The notes under the pieces are model-generated. The model saw nothing but the letters and a program-made list of their open reading frames with translations, had not been told where the DNA came from and did not search any database. A program made the translations under genes and the position numbers. A stretch of DNA of 64,000 nucleotides from Distichodus sexfasciatus (Eukaryota > Chordata > Actinopteri > Characiformes > Distichodontidae): NCBI GenBank assembly GCA_032718565.1, contig JAVGVS010000289.1, positions 450,768-514,767 on the forward strand. The letters are read 5' to 3'. Positions 11,846-22,816 of this stretch are shown here, piece by piece (the first letter of the stretch is position 1; every line of letters starts with the position of its first letter).

Positions 11846-14800
11846 GTGAGTTAGAGCCAGCTCAGAGCAGCTTGCCACAGACAGAGCTACTTTTCCACAT
11901 AGCAGTAAAATATGTGCAGAGTTCAGAGATAAGGACATATTTGATGTGCTGGCAGTGCACTACATGGGAAACCGGTGGGCTGAGACTTAAAACAATAGAA
12001 CTGCATTTAGACAGTCCCACTGTAGAGGCTGAGGATGTCATGTACAGTTTCAGGGTACAGGATTGAATCTACATAGATCATCTTCATATATGCACGAGTA
12101 TATACATAATGGATTAATCAAAGTAAGTTGTTTGGGTTTTAAGGGAACTGGCTTTGCCTTCAAAAAACTAGCAAGAGAAAGCGAGAAATGAGACAAAACA
12201 TCTGGGATGTATATCATTTTTTTCCACTAACAGTTCATTCAGATATTCATGTCATGGTGGACAATTGCTGGTTATTGCTGGGTCGATGCTAGTCAAGCTT
12301 ATCAAGGATTTCAAAATGTAGGAAAACTTTAAGATAGTTTGACACAAAAAGGGTTAAATGAGTGAGCAGTTAAAACTTGACTGCCTTCTCTTTAGTATAG
12401 TCAAAATAAAAGCTTAATTGATGGCAATCCATTGCCATTTCATTCCAGGAGAATTATCTTTCAAGTTCCAATCAGATCTATAAACTAGGTTTGTTTAGAA
12501 CTGACAGCTTCATGGCTGGCTGGTTTGCTTTTTTACTCGTAGTGTATGGCTGCAGTTGTCATCACATTCATTCATTAATTTGCAAGCGCAAAGATAATCC
12601 CGGCTTCATCACGTTACTAAATATACTATAGGACAGTTTTGCAGCTGCATCCAAATAGGGTCTACTGCACTAGATGCCTGGTATTCACACACCCACACAC
12701 ACAGTGTGGCTTTAGAGGAGTTCTCCACACCTGTTGCTGTGTCAATGGTCAGTCCCATGGCTCCACAGTGCTTCGGCCATCTGCTGAAGGAGGAAATTCA
12801 TGGCAACACAAGAGGTGAAAGGTTAACTTAGAAGAGCAGAATCATTTAGGAACTGAGTCCAGTTATCTGGCCTCTGTCATCAGCCCTGCTACCTAACAAT
12901 AGTACTGGGAATGGGGTGTGAAAAACACTGAGAAAATTCAAATGTAAACCGGCAGTTGATCGAACCTTTTTTTGTTTTTACTGCCTGTCACAGTCATTGG
13001 TGGACTTATACTTTGGAAAGCTGATGATTCAACCGGTGCTATGTGACTTAAAGAGCTTTTGGAGGAGGCTGATGTTAATCAGACCTCGCTCTTATTTCCA
13101 TTGTGTATTTGCAAGTTCAGCAGAGGTCCATTTGTCTGGAGTGTCTGAACTACATCTATCTTAAGTCTATATCAAGCAGGTCTTTGACCACATAAGATCT
13201 ACACAGTTGTTCATTTATGGTCTTCAAAATAATTTATGTGCAATAATACTATATTAATAAATACATGACAGGAGCATCTATCCTAGAGCACAATAGTATT
13301 TGTAGATAGAATTCCACTGAGACTTTTTTAGTAATCATATAATGAATAATGATCTTACCTAGCATTACAGTACTATGGCAGTTCTTTTTTATTAGTATAG
13401 TTCTTTTTGACCAAATCAATAGGTCAAACAGAAAAACAGAACTCTTCCAGGCTGATAAACTCTTGCCGTCCAGTAGACCCGAATGATGATCTCATTCTTA
13501 AACCTCTGCATTTGGTTAGCAGAACTATCATATATATTTTTTTTCTCTGCAGAATGAAACTATGCATGATCTAACCTCTACTGCGATTGAGTGGGCGGAT
13601 CTGATTTCAAAGTAAACATAGTAGCTCAGCTGGATTAGGATGCAAGCAATTGGGGTGGGAGCCCTCTACTTTGAGCCATGCACGAGATGAAAGAAACCTG
13701 CTGAATTAAAGGCTTAATGCACTCAGCAGTGTTGTTGCTGCAGGCAGTGAAATAATTTGATGTGTTCAAGATTCTCTTGTACAACCCACAAGCTGAACCA
13801 CAAGTCAATCACTGAAAACACATATCTAGATAAAGGAATTACAGCAGTTAGCAGCAAGTGTGGTTCTGTGCATAGCAAAATATAGAAATGTTCTTAAATA
13901 CAAGAATGAAAAGTCAGTTATAAATATGAACAATGCTTAAACATCTTTGCTCCTTTCAGATAAAAGTACAGGATAACTGTGATGACTGCCTAGTCTAACA
14001 TTTCTGCATGACTCAACACGTGTCTGCAGCTCTAAATATTTGTGGCGTAGCCCCCTGAGTATTCCCGTCTGTGTGATTTTTTTTTCATCACCTTTCATAG
14101 CTGAAGTTTTCTCAGAATCAACACAGACAACAGGTGTTCTCTACATTGCTGCATATTTCGCCCAAAATGAGCCTGAGCGCTGGGTGTATTTTCGTATGCG
14201 TTTTGCAGTTCAGCCTCACCAGCAGCTGCTCTGCGGTTTCATCTTCTTTCCCTGCATCCTCCCTGTTTGTGCCTCAGATAGAGCGTCTTTGTTCCTGAGC
14301 TGGGTAGCACACGCCGTTGCTTGCCAGAGTGGTGTCATGGGAACAATCTGATTTTCATTGTTTCTGTTCTAAGCCCTGTTGGTGCGGATTTCTCAGTAAT
14401 CATCTTCAATTTCTGTCAGCACAATGGTACCAGGTGTCTGCAATAAAGAAGAATGCATAACAAGGTCGCCTTCAGAGAGCAGCCTGATTCTGGTGCTGCC
14501 ACAAATCAAAGATTCCTGCCAGTTTGTCTCAGAAATATCTGAGGTTTTGGAAGGCAAATGACAGTAGTGTGTATACGGGGTGACATGCCATAGATGCTGC
14601 CAGAGTGCATATTAAAAGGAAGATAAAACTGTGTTTATGCTCCTTATCATGTCTATATCTTAATCATGTGCTGAATTTTATGTCGTAAACATTCCACCTG
14701 TATTGGTCCAAGCCCCTTCCTCTGCAGATGGTGAAAAGGTGAAAGTGTGTGGGGTCATTACAGACCAATGTCATCACTGAGATAGGTAGAAAAAGCCTGA

Positions 14801-17800
14801 ACCTGTATGTCATGCTGATGAGATAAATGACTCCAGGGAAAAGGGAAGCTGCCTCAGAAAATGAGCTGGTCAGGGATGAGAAGAGTGAAGGATGAGAGGA
14901 GTGAAGGATGATGTCAAGCTCCCTTAATGAAGGAAAAGTGAGAGGGGAGAGAGCTGCTGGACGGCGGCACGAATGCCACAGCGGTGAGATCAGTGGGTCG
15001 GTAATATGCTCCGCTACAGCCCCCGCCACCAGCACCACTGCACCCCGATAGACAAATCCACTCCACTATTTATAGGCTACTTTCAGCATAGAAGAGGTCA
15101 ACAGATAACTATTCAATCTCAGTCTATTTGTGTTATGCCTGCTTCATGGAAATGCAGCGTAATCTGTCTATGGTGACAGGTCGATTCAATTGAATTACAA
15201 CTTTTCTCAGCATTGGGGTCCATACTCTGATGAAGTAATTCTGCAAAGTTTAAGTGACAAAATGTTATTTTTAGGTCACGCCTGGCAGCAAGGCCTCGCT
15301 GGTTAACTTGTGCCCGGGAGATGTCATTTTGGCTATTGAGGGAGTTTCAACACAGGGCATGACTCACGGTGAAGCTCAGAACAAGATCAAAGACTACACT
15401 CAGAAGCTGTGCCTGAAGATAGAGAGGTGAGTTTCATACAAGCGTCCCCTCAGTCGGTGATAAAAGCAATCTTTCAATAAAAACCAATCCGTCCCTTTGA
15501 TCGACACCTTTTATTAAACCACAGGCCTTCTCATGTCAGGTTAAATTGTACATATTGATCTTTCTAGTCTATTTTATTTCTACGTGCTTTGTCCTTTTGT
15601 ATTATGAATTAAAAGTGTAGAAACATGCTGATGGAGATTGTTTTTGACATATTGCTCTCCAGAGGCAGGGCTTGAATCCTCTGCTTAAAGACTTATTGTG
15701 CTCTTTGATCCATGTGTTGTGCTAAAATCTGTTTGCTTGATGCAGATTACAGACAAGTCTTTAGTCCAAGTGTGCTTGGTCATTTTGTTTCATAGAACAG
15801 ATTTTCATTGCTTGGTACTGTATATATTCCAGGCCTGAAACCAAACTCTGGTCACCCCTAGTCACAGAGGAGGGCAAAGCTCATCCATTCAAAATCAACC
15901 TGGAGGCTGAGCAGCAGGTAAGTTAAATAAAAGGGCTACTCTACCCAGAGTTACTAATGTGGCTAATAATGAATGAAAGTTAATGACACATCAATATCTA
16001 TTAGAGATTAGCCAATAGATTCGTTGGCATACCATTTGTTTTTTTTTTAAACACTCAATTTGCTAATGGAAATTAGCAAGCCAGTTTTATTCATTTTCAT
16101 GTTAGCGACATTAGCACTTTGGGTGGAGGTTTCCTTAAGGACAAAAGCACAACCAAGCTACTGTTTGTTCCGTCATGAACGTCCGCTTCATGTATGCTGC
16201 TGTAATTCAGCAGATTTATAGAGGCTTTGAATGGAGTGCTAGCCTTACAGATTCCCTATTAATGTTCCTTTTTAAATGGTTGAATGCATGAGCAACATAG
16301 AGAGCTTGTATTCTGTAGCTGTGGGCTATTTGACGGAGGGGAGCAAGCTGCTGATTAATGTCTCTAGAGTTTGCCCTTGACCAATAAGACACATCATAAA
16401 ATCCGAGCCGTCTGGATATCTCCTTTAACTGTGCCTATGATTTGCTAGTCTCTTCCTAGCACACAAAGATTTATAGCAGTGGGTGAAGTGACGGTCACTT
16501 TATCGCTTTTTAGAATAGATGCAACATGCAGTGGGGGTAAACACCAATATAGCAGCACAATTTGGGATTACAGTTGCAAACTTGGTGCTGTTTGTTTTTG
16601 TGGATTTCAATTTGGATTTGAAACGTCTGTTTGAAGCTTTGACCACAGCATGCAGTGTGTGTATTTGTCTGCGACGTACAGGAGTTTAAGCCAATAGGCA
16701 CAGCTCATAACAGAAGAGCCCAACCATTTGTAGCTGCTGCCAACCTGGATGACAAAAGGCAGGTGGTGAGCTCTTCCTACAACACTCCCATAGGCCTCTA
16801 CTCAGACGGCAACATCCAGGATGCCCTGCATGGACAGATCCGCGGCCTGGTGCATGACAGGCCCGAGGGGTGAGTGACTGTTATGTAAAGATCATTGCTC
16901 GCCTCAATCTCTCGGCCTTGCTGTAATCAGCCTGACTTCAAGCGCCTGACTCTAACAAACTTGCTAACAGACCAGGGGTTCTCATAAGTCCAGCTGGAAG
17001 CCCTTTAGCCAGACTAGCCAGATTTCATGCAGCAAGCTTACCAATGACCAGACAAAAAAACACTTTAGCGTGGAACATGTTTATGGCTTTTGCTGTATGA
17101 CTGAGCAACTAGATGTATATCTGTTGAGAACGTGGTTCGTGAATTTGAACTAACTGGATTTGGGTAGGAATTGCTGGACCTGAGAGGACCTCTGACCTCT
17201 CTCACCCTGTACCTTCTAACTTTGTCTCTAAACTCTCCTCCTCCCCCCCTTCTCTATGTCTTACAGGACCTTGGCTACTTCGAACACAAGTTTAATGTCA
17301 GGCCAAAGCCCTTTATACCTGGGGGGCAAAGAAGGTCACTAGAATATTAAGAAATTTCCGTGTTTGTAGGAAATAATAAGAAACTGAACATTTAGACAAC
17401 AAACAAAAGCTGCAAATGAATACAGACTCTCTGTCATGTTTGAATTACTAATTAGTAATATATTTTACATCTACGTCTAGAAGGTAAATTTATTTGTTGA
17501 CCGTTGTATGAGATTTCTGACCTTCTTTTTCCGTTCTATCCCTTCCTTTTTCCCAATTCTACCTTCTGTTCTCTCATTTCCTTTTGGTCCACCACCTGCT
17601 TCCAATGGCTTACATTTAATCAAATCTCTTCAGAAATGACACATCTCAAGGGGTGATGGGAAATGTAGTTCAGGTGCCTTGCTCCAAGACAATACCAGTT
17701 GCTAATCCTGGCCACAATGAGATTCTGGCTCTTTCTGCTCAGTACAACTCACCCATTAACTTATATTCGGATGCCAGTGTGTCGGAAGCATTACGGCAGG

Positions 17801-18991
17801 CTCAGACATCCACGCTGGGAGAGCAGGTGTCCCCCAGGTAACCAAACTTGATTCTGGTTACACTAAACTTGCTGCACTTGGGGTACAAACTTAGAAACTT
17901 AGTTGGTAAATGCAGTAAATTATAGATTACAGATTCAGAGTAGATTTAGAGTGAAATGGCTATTATACTATATATCCTACAGCTGCAAATACTCTGTACT
18001 TGTACACTATATTTTCTTCTTACCTCATAGAAAATTATTTAATGCTACACCAAAGAATGAGAGTGTGCAGTGTGTTTTTCTTGTCTTGATTTTCAGTAGG
18101 AAAAGTCTGACATCCATCGAGGATTCTCATGTGTACCAAATGCTGCAGGAGGATCAAGAGAGGCCACACGAGCCTCGCCAGTCTGGCTCTTTCAAAGCTC
18201 TGCAGGACTTTGTGGAGAGTGATGGTGAGCTACAAAAACAATACAAAACAGCCATGGCTCTAGAAGCAACGCAGCAGAACCCATTTCTGTTCTCCCGACA
18301 CCAATTATGCTTGATTGTACTATCAACAGAGTCTAGCATCCTAGTCTGGTAGACTGATTATGTCCATCCAGACTTAAATGCTTTTGATTTCTTTGCGGAC
18401 AGGTGGAAAGCCTCTGGTGACCAGAAGTGTGAAAGCTCCAGTGACGAAGCCTCAGGCAGCCTCTGGCTCGCTGCAAAAACTGCCTCTGTGTGACAAATGT
18501 GGCAATGGCATTGTGTGAGTAAAGCTTTATTTATTTCAGCAAGGGGCTATATATATTCTGTTGGACATTCATATAATCTAGGCCCATGTTTTTCAACTCA
18601 GTCCTGAGGGCCCCATAGATGTATATATTTTTCATTTGTCTTCAGCTTCCAACACATGTGAACAAAGCAATCAGGAAGAAACAATTTCCTGGTATAGGTG
18701 TGTTGACAGCTGGGACAGACTAGAAACAGTTAACTAAATCTACCAAAATGCTAGCTAAATTGACCAAACTACTAACTTCATCACCATCCCTGATTTGACA
18801 GGGGCACTGTGGTCAAGGCCCGGGACAAGTTCCGCCATCCTGCATGTTTCGTGTGCTCAGACTGTGGTATGAACCTGAAGCAGAAGGGCTACTTCTTCGT
18901 TGAAGGCCAGCTGTACTGTGAGACTCATGCTCGGATCAGAATGAGACCTCCAGAGGGTCACGATCTGGTCACAGTCTACCCCAACGCTTAA
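11753..18991 (+). CDS. pdlim3: pdlim3, PDZ and LIM domain protein 3 (ALP), complete
   Basis: PDLIM3/ALP is a cytoskeletal adaptor at Z-discs and stress fibres. Its PDZ domain binds alpha-actinin-2, and the ZM motif and LIM domain add further contacts. Coding exons are 11753-11845, 15275-15426, 15833-15917, then either 16682-16869 or 17267-17334 plus 17634-17837, then 18097-18224, 18403-18514 and 18802-18991. Both routes stay in frame: 315 residues with the first, 343 with the second, close to the known ALP sizes. The start reads MPQNVLLEGPAPWGFRLSGG, the conserved ALP N-terminus. It is in tandem with sorbs2 and convergent with cfap96. Confidence 0.95.
11846..15274 (+). other. pdlim3: pdlim3 intron 1, nothing further recognised
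   Basis: Non-coding, AT-rich. The longest open frame inside (14664-15038, minus strand) has no recognisable domain or splice partners. First introns of muscle genes often hold enhancers, but none can be named from sequence alone. Confidence 0.6.
15275..15426 (+). CDS. pdlim3: pdlim3 exon 2, body of PDZ domain
   Basis: The acceptor TTTTTAG precedes VTPGSKASLVNLCPGDVILA and continues through EGVSTQGMTH and KLCLKIER. The GDVILAIEG strand and the TH..AQ..I helix are typical PDZ features. It ends two bases into an Arg codon at GTGAGT. Confidence 0.94.
15833..15917 (+). CDS. pdlim3: pdlim3 exon 3
   Basis: Reads PETKLWSPLVTEEGKAHPFK and then INLEAEQQ, the conserved segment after the PDZ domain in ALP. 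It ends at a codon boundary before GTAAGT, so it can join either 16682 or 17267. Confidence 0.93.
16682..16869 (+). CDS. pdlim3: pdlim3 alternative exon 4 with ZM motif (short isoform)
   Basis: The exon follows ...GACGTACAG and reads EFKPIGTAHNRRAQPFVAAA, then SSSYNTPIGLYSDGNIQDAL, a ZASP-like (ZM) motif, to the donor GTGAGT. It starts in phase 0 and ends in phase 2. This matches the human ALP isoform exon beginning EFKPIGTAHNRRAQPF. It is used instead of the 17267/17634 pair. Which tissue uses it cannot be read here; in mammals such isoforms differ between striated and other muscle. Confidence 0.92.
17267..17334 (+). CDS. pdlim3: pdlim3 alternative exon 5 (long isoform, first part)
   Basis: A long pyrimidine tract and TTACAG precede DLGYFEHKFNVRPKPFIPGG. 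Human ALP has DVNYFEHKHNIRPKPF at the same place. It starts in phase 0 and ends in phase 2. The donor GTCACT is weak, consistent with regulated splicing. Confidence 0.88.
17634..17837 (+). CDS. pdlim3: pdlim3 alternative exon 6 with second ZM motif (long isoform)
   Basis: The acceptor CTCTTCAG precedes NDTSQGVMGNVVQVPCSK, then SAQYNSPINLYSDASVSEAL, a second ZM motif, to GTAACC. It begins by completing an Arg codon from 17334 and ends in phase 2 like exon 4, so both routes reach 18097 in frame. Confidence 0.9.
18097..18224 (+). CDS. pdlim3: pdlim3 exon 7
   Basis: After TTTTCAG it reads RKSLTSIEDSHVYQMLQEDQ and PRQSGSFKALQDFVESD to a GTGAGC donor. The DVYRML..N..PRQSGSFR-type sequence is the conserved ALP linker before the LIM domain. 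Confidence 0.92.
18403..18514 (+). CDS. pdlim3: pdlim3 exon 8, linker and start of LIM domain
   Basis: Reads GGKPLVTRSVKAPVTKPQAA and then LPLCDKCGNGIV. The first zinc-ligand pair of the LIM domain is CDKC. The donor is GTGAGT. Confidence 0.93.
18802..18991 (+). CDS. pdlim3: pdlim3 terminal exon, LIM domain
   Basis: Reads GTVVKARDKFRHPACFVCSD, CGMNLKQKGYFFVEGQLYCE, and ends VTVYPNA before TAA at 18989-18991. The remaining zinc ligands H..C, C..C and C...H are all present, so the LIM domain is complete. Confidence 0.95.
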
Positions 18992-19850
18992 AGGACACTC
19001 TCGCTCCAGCCTTCACTGCCAATTAATCCTGCAATTCATTGAAATGTGTAGAAATATGCGTTGCATGTTGGCCTCTGTTATAAGTTTGCCACATTGTGTG
19101 TAAGAGAAAGGTGTACATTGTGATGCTACTTAAATTTTAGGCCATCAAATAGCCTTTAACTACTGAACGTCTTCTTCTATAGTGCATCCCTGGAAGTGCA
19201 AGAGTCCCGAGGGAGTCTTCGTTGGAAATACCTCGTGTAAACACTGTCATTTACATAATGACACTGTGATTACTCATGAGGTGGAGCTTAGATCTAATTT
19301 CAAATTCAATACATCTGGGCCTGAAATATCTTGAAAATTGTAATTATTTGTAGAATAGGTACATTCATTTCTTATTCTTACACTGTATCATTACGTTCTT
19401 AAAAATAAGTACTCAGTGATGAACTTTTTGAGAAACACATCAAATCTGTTCGACACATTGTTACTGCTGGATAAGGTCACAACTGCTAAATCTATAAATT
19501 ACATTTCCCTACAAGGCTATGTGTTAATGTGTCGTATGTGTAAACTGACTGATTGACACTGCGCCGAGGGAGATCAGGGTTTTTTTCAGCACAACTGTAT
19601 ATTGCAAGGTATCTTAGAATTTTCTTAAACAGAATGCTGACACTACAAGGAAAGACTTGAATAAGTGACCAAACCAAATTAGAGTTGTGTACATATTAAT
19701 CTTTGAATTTAAACACAAAAACAATATTTTCAAGGAAAACGTTTTGTAAACATCACCTTAATATGCCATAACAGAAGGGAATTGACTATAGTTTGTGGAG
19801 TTCACAAACCTGCAAATAAAAAATGAAAATGAAAGTCAATCATTTACCAA
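18992..19850 (+). other. pdlim3: pdlim3 3'UTR (inferred), convergent with cfap96
   Basis: No coding sequence is seen between the pdlim3 stop (18991) and the cfap96 stop (19920). An AATAAA at 19815-19820 is a possible pdlim3 polyadenylation signal, which would leave under 100 bp between the two coding ends. The UTR limit is inferred. Confidence 0.4.
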
Positions 19851-19919
19851 TACGTCAAATATACAACAGCACAGTAATTCAATAATTTAAACATGGCCAG
19901 AATCCTTTTTCTAGAAGTC

Positions 19920-20096
19920 TTACTTGTTCACATTGAGATTTATTATGCTTTTGACTGGAGTGGACTTTGGGCCAGGTGATGGATGGAAGATTCTGCCCTC
20001 CTTATTCGTGGTCACAGACTTTGACTTTCTAATAACATAGGGGTCCGCAGGGTGTGATGGGTAAGCATCAAAAGTCCCTGCCTTCATACCTCCAAT
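19920..20096 (-). CDS. cfap96: cfap96 terminal exon
   Basis: Reads IGGMKAGTFDAYPSHPADPY, FHPSPGPKSTPVKSI and ends INLNVNK before TAA at 19920-19922. The proline-rich tail is conserved in the family. Confidence 0.93.
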   Translation of the reverse strand: MGGMKAGTFDAYPSHPADPYVIRKSKSVTTNKEGRIFHPSPGPKSTPVKSIINLNVNK

Positions 20097-22816
20097 CTAA
20101 AACAATACAGGCAGAAAATGTATCATTTTTCTCTATAAGCAATCTGCTCATCACATCTCAGCAACTAAAATCCAAAAGATCTGCTTCAGATAATTAAAAA
20201 TGATTACATTTACTTCTGCTGATCTCTCTTCCAGATGAAGCAGTTATTAGTCTCCCACTTTTCATACAAAAGGTACACTAGCCACTTTCTGTACCTTCAT
20301 CTAATGCTCTTTATTTTAAAAAATCCAAACCGCAATTTACACACTTCACACCTTTTTGCCCGGGGAGCTTGGCTTAAAGGGTACAGCAAAATGCGTCTTT
20401 TTCTCCTGCGTGTCCTTTGAAGGCACCAGAGGTTTATCAAGCTTGTAGGGATTGCTGTCAAAACATTCCTTTGGATGGAGGTTTAGCCGGAACGCGCCCC
20501 CCTTCATCATGGATTTGTGAGCAATTATCTCACGCTGCAGAAACAAATTACTTCTCTTGTTATTTACCAGAATTAATTCATCAGGATGTGTAAATCGTTT
20601 GGTGAATTGGATACAAAACACAATATGACAAGCTTTGTAACATGCATGCCACAGGAGAGCATACTTAAAATGCTGCGTAGCTTTTCAGTGATTTAATCAG
20701 TTTATCTTTATTTATATTACTTTTACATGGGGCAGTTGGTGGCATAACGGTAGGGTGTTTGCCTGGTGATCAGAAGGTCGTAGGTTCGAATCCAGGGCCA
20801 GTAAAGTTACCACTAACGTACTCATGAGCAAGTTACCGTCCCCAAGCACTGCTCCCTGGGCGCTTGTTAGCTGCCCACTGCTCCTTCACAGATGGGTCAC
20901 ATTTCGTTGTGGTGAACTGTGTGCTGTGCTGTGGTGTGTTCACAATGAACAATAATCACTCACTTTCATATATGTATTATATACAATATACGTACCTTAA
21001 GCACCTCTCTTGCTCTGTCATAGGGTTCAGAGGAGTAGGAGTCCTGTTTAGAGATAGTGACACCTGGAAATCTAATGAAACAGATAGGAAAATATTTCCA
21101 ATAATTCTTTCAATTCCAGCTTGAGTTGCACAGTTATGTCTGCACAGTGTAAAGTGGAACTTTGTGGTTAAGAGGAAATCCCATGAGAGGAAACTGTCTG
21201 AGCAACAGCCCTGCCGCCCGACTTCCGCCCATTCACAACGGGTCAATCAAATGCAGTTAAGAGAGCGGTTAGAGCAAAATCAAAGACTTGTATTTTCTAA
21301 TACCACAAAGCATGAAATATGAACTCACATTAATAGATTTGGGGGTCAGGCTCAAAGACATCAATGCTGTATTTTAGTCTCAGTACACAAAAAATCAATT
21401 ATGAAAGAAGTCTTCACTGACCCATATCCACTTCCTTTCTTGGGTGGGCTGGTATATAAGTTCTTGCCTGGCGATTTGTATGGCTTCTTGGGAATCTGTA
21501 GAGCACTCATAGCCTGAACAGGACCCCCCAGCGTTCCGTAGTAGCTTCCAAGTCCTGAGCTGTAGTTTAGTAGCAAACAAGTGAGACGTGACACAAATTA
21601 ATGAGAAAAGAACAATTGTCCATTTAAGGCATGCACTGAAGGAAAACAATCACTGTAGAGACTGCTAATATAATGTTAAGGTCACATTTATTTCAGCCTA
21701 AATATAACATTCAGGAGTTTATTTGCCCTTGTCCCATTCTCCTGCAGGCTCAACTTTCTGCACTCATAATTATATGAAAAAAAGAAATTGTGCCATGATT
21801 CAAGAACATGGCCAGTGTGGAGTTTTCCTTGTTTTGCACGCATCAAGATCATAATGATATCTTGGCTGGGGCATCCCTCTTTAGCGCAGGCTTCTCTGAG
21901 CTGGGAGACTGATGATGGAATGGAAAGTCTGAGTGCTGTTGGTTCTTTTCATGTGTTCTCATTGAACAGCTCCATTACAACACATCAGCTTGCTCTGTCT
22001 CACTGGAATAACAATTTGCACAGCCTTAAACCCTCTGCTGGAACAACTATGACTGTGTCTGATAATGGGAAAAAACAAAGATCAATGGCAGCCTATTCCA
22101 GTGATATAATACTTTTAAAAAGTCACGGGTTATCCCGGCTAAAATTAAGCCGCCCTCAAGAAAAGAGAAATGAGAAAACGTACGGTTTCTTTTCCCCACT
22201 GCTGGGCAGAAATGCTTTGCCAATGTTTTTCTTTCCCTGCTGAATCTGGTACTGTCTCTGGATTTTGACAGGGTCTGTCAGAGCTTCTTTCTCAAAGATT
22301 CTCTTAAACTGGGGGTCAAAGTAGCCAGCCTGGATTGCAGACTTCTGTTTTGCTCCTCCACACGTCATTTGCTTCTTTTTATGTGCGGATTCATTAAAGG
22401 GACCTTTAATAGGAAAAAGAAGACAACAATGGCACTTCTTTAAGAAAACCTAGCTACAGTCACTGGCACTTCATGAAGAACCACATGTCTTGCATGCATT
22501 ATCTCTCAGAAACCCTCTGAGCTTTCAGCACATGTCATTTTCTGACCCCAAGGGGCATGGCATTAACAAAAGAGAGGACAGAGAAGGATTAGCAGACACT
22601 GTGACTTGTCTTTAATTGTACACCAGGACGAGGTACCTGTAAAAACGATGTTCTGGCGGAGTGTACGTATATTATACATTGTCTCTGCCATTCACACATT
22701 TGCAGAAAATGCTACTTACGGTCAATAAATGGCGTGTATTTATCCCCTATGGATATGTAGCCCATCTCTTTGAAGAGGCCAACCCGCTCCATGTCTGATT
22801 TTCCCTCCGAAGGCAT
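19920..22816 (-). CDS. cfap96: cfap96 (C4orf47 family), cilia- and flagella-associated protein 96
   Basis: CFAP96 is a conserved protein of motile cilia and centrosomes, also called C4orf47/UPF0602. Six coding exons on the minus strand, 22816-22720, 22403-22184, 21559-21422, 21071-20996, 20534-20352 and 20096-19920, total 891 nt: 296 residues and a stop. Family landmarks run in order: MPSEGKSDMERVGLF, AGYFDPQFKRIFE, SGLGSYYGTLGGP, PGKNLYTSPPKKGSGYG, MKGGAFRLNLHP and FHPSPGPKSTPVKSI. The order beside pdlim3 is as in human. A 5' non-coding exon is likely, since TTCTTGTAG just upstream of the ATG is an acceptor. Confidence 0.95.
20352..20534 (-). CDS. cfap96: cfap96 coding exon 5
   Basis: Reads REIIAHKSMMKGGAFRLNLH, then ECFDSNPYKL, ending PFKPSSPGKK at a GTGTGA donor. 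The polypyrimidine acceptor is TTGTTTCTGCAG. Confidence 0.93.
20729..20969 (+). repeat. tRNA-derived SINE, copy 1
   Basis: Starts GGGGCAGTTGGTGGCATAAC, with box B GGTTCGAATCC at 20783-20793. A conserved body follows (CCCCAAGCACTGCTCCCTGG, GATGGGTCACATTTCGTTGT), ending in ATAATCACTCACTTTCA. A second near full-length copy is at 38772-39021, with partial copies at 26416-26517 (minus) and within 42150-42560. It lies in a cfap96 intron. Confidence 0.85.
20996..21071 (-). CDS. cfap96: cfap96 coding exon 4
   Basis: Reads FPGVTISKQDSYSSEPYDRA and then REVLK. The acceptor CATTAG is chosen over the nearby TTCCAG, because the latter would shift the frame into a stop codon. Confidence 0.9.
21422..21559 (-). 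CDS. cfap96: cfap96 coding exon 3
   Basis: Reads SGLGSYYGTLGGPVQAMSAL and then SPGKNLYTSPPKKGSGYG. The acceptor is ACTACAG. The downstream GCTCAG is rejected because it breaks the reading frame with exon 2. Confidence 0.93.
22184..22403 (-). CDS. cfap96: cfap96 coding exon 2
   Basis: Reads PFNESAHKKKQMTCGGAKQK, AGYFDPQFKRIFEKEAL and KKNIGKAFLPSSGEKKP. It is bounded by an acceptor ATTAAAG and donor GTACGT. Confidence 0.94.
22720..22816 (-). CDS. cfap96: cfap96 coding exon 1
   Basis: The ATG at 22816 opens MPSEGKSDMERVGLFKEMGY and continues ISIGDKYTPFID. The donor is GTAAGT. The start matches the family N-terminus exactly in its first residues. Confidence 0.94.

Noticed and set aside
14664..15038. 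124-codon ORF in pdlim3 intron 1
   Set aside because: No recognisable domain, no splice partners and low-complexity Ser/Leu content; it is a chance open frame.
17903..18352. 149-codon ORF overlapping pdlim3 exon 7
   Set aside because: Only the central part (18097-18224) is a real exon; the ends are intron read-through beyond an acceptor and a donor.
20729..20800. tRNA gene (box A/box B present)
   Set aside because: The box B and head belong to a repeated SINE with a non-tRNA body; no intact cloverleaf or anticodon stem could be drawn.
21062..21065. Alternative acceptor TTCCAG for cfap96 exon 4
   Set aside because: Joining there shifts the frame and meets a stop within a few codons; the CATTAG acceptor keeps the family sequence.
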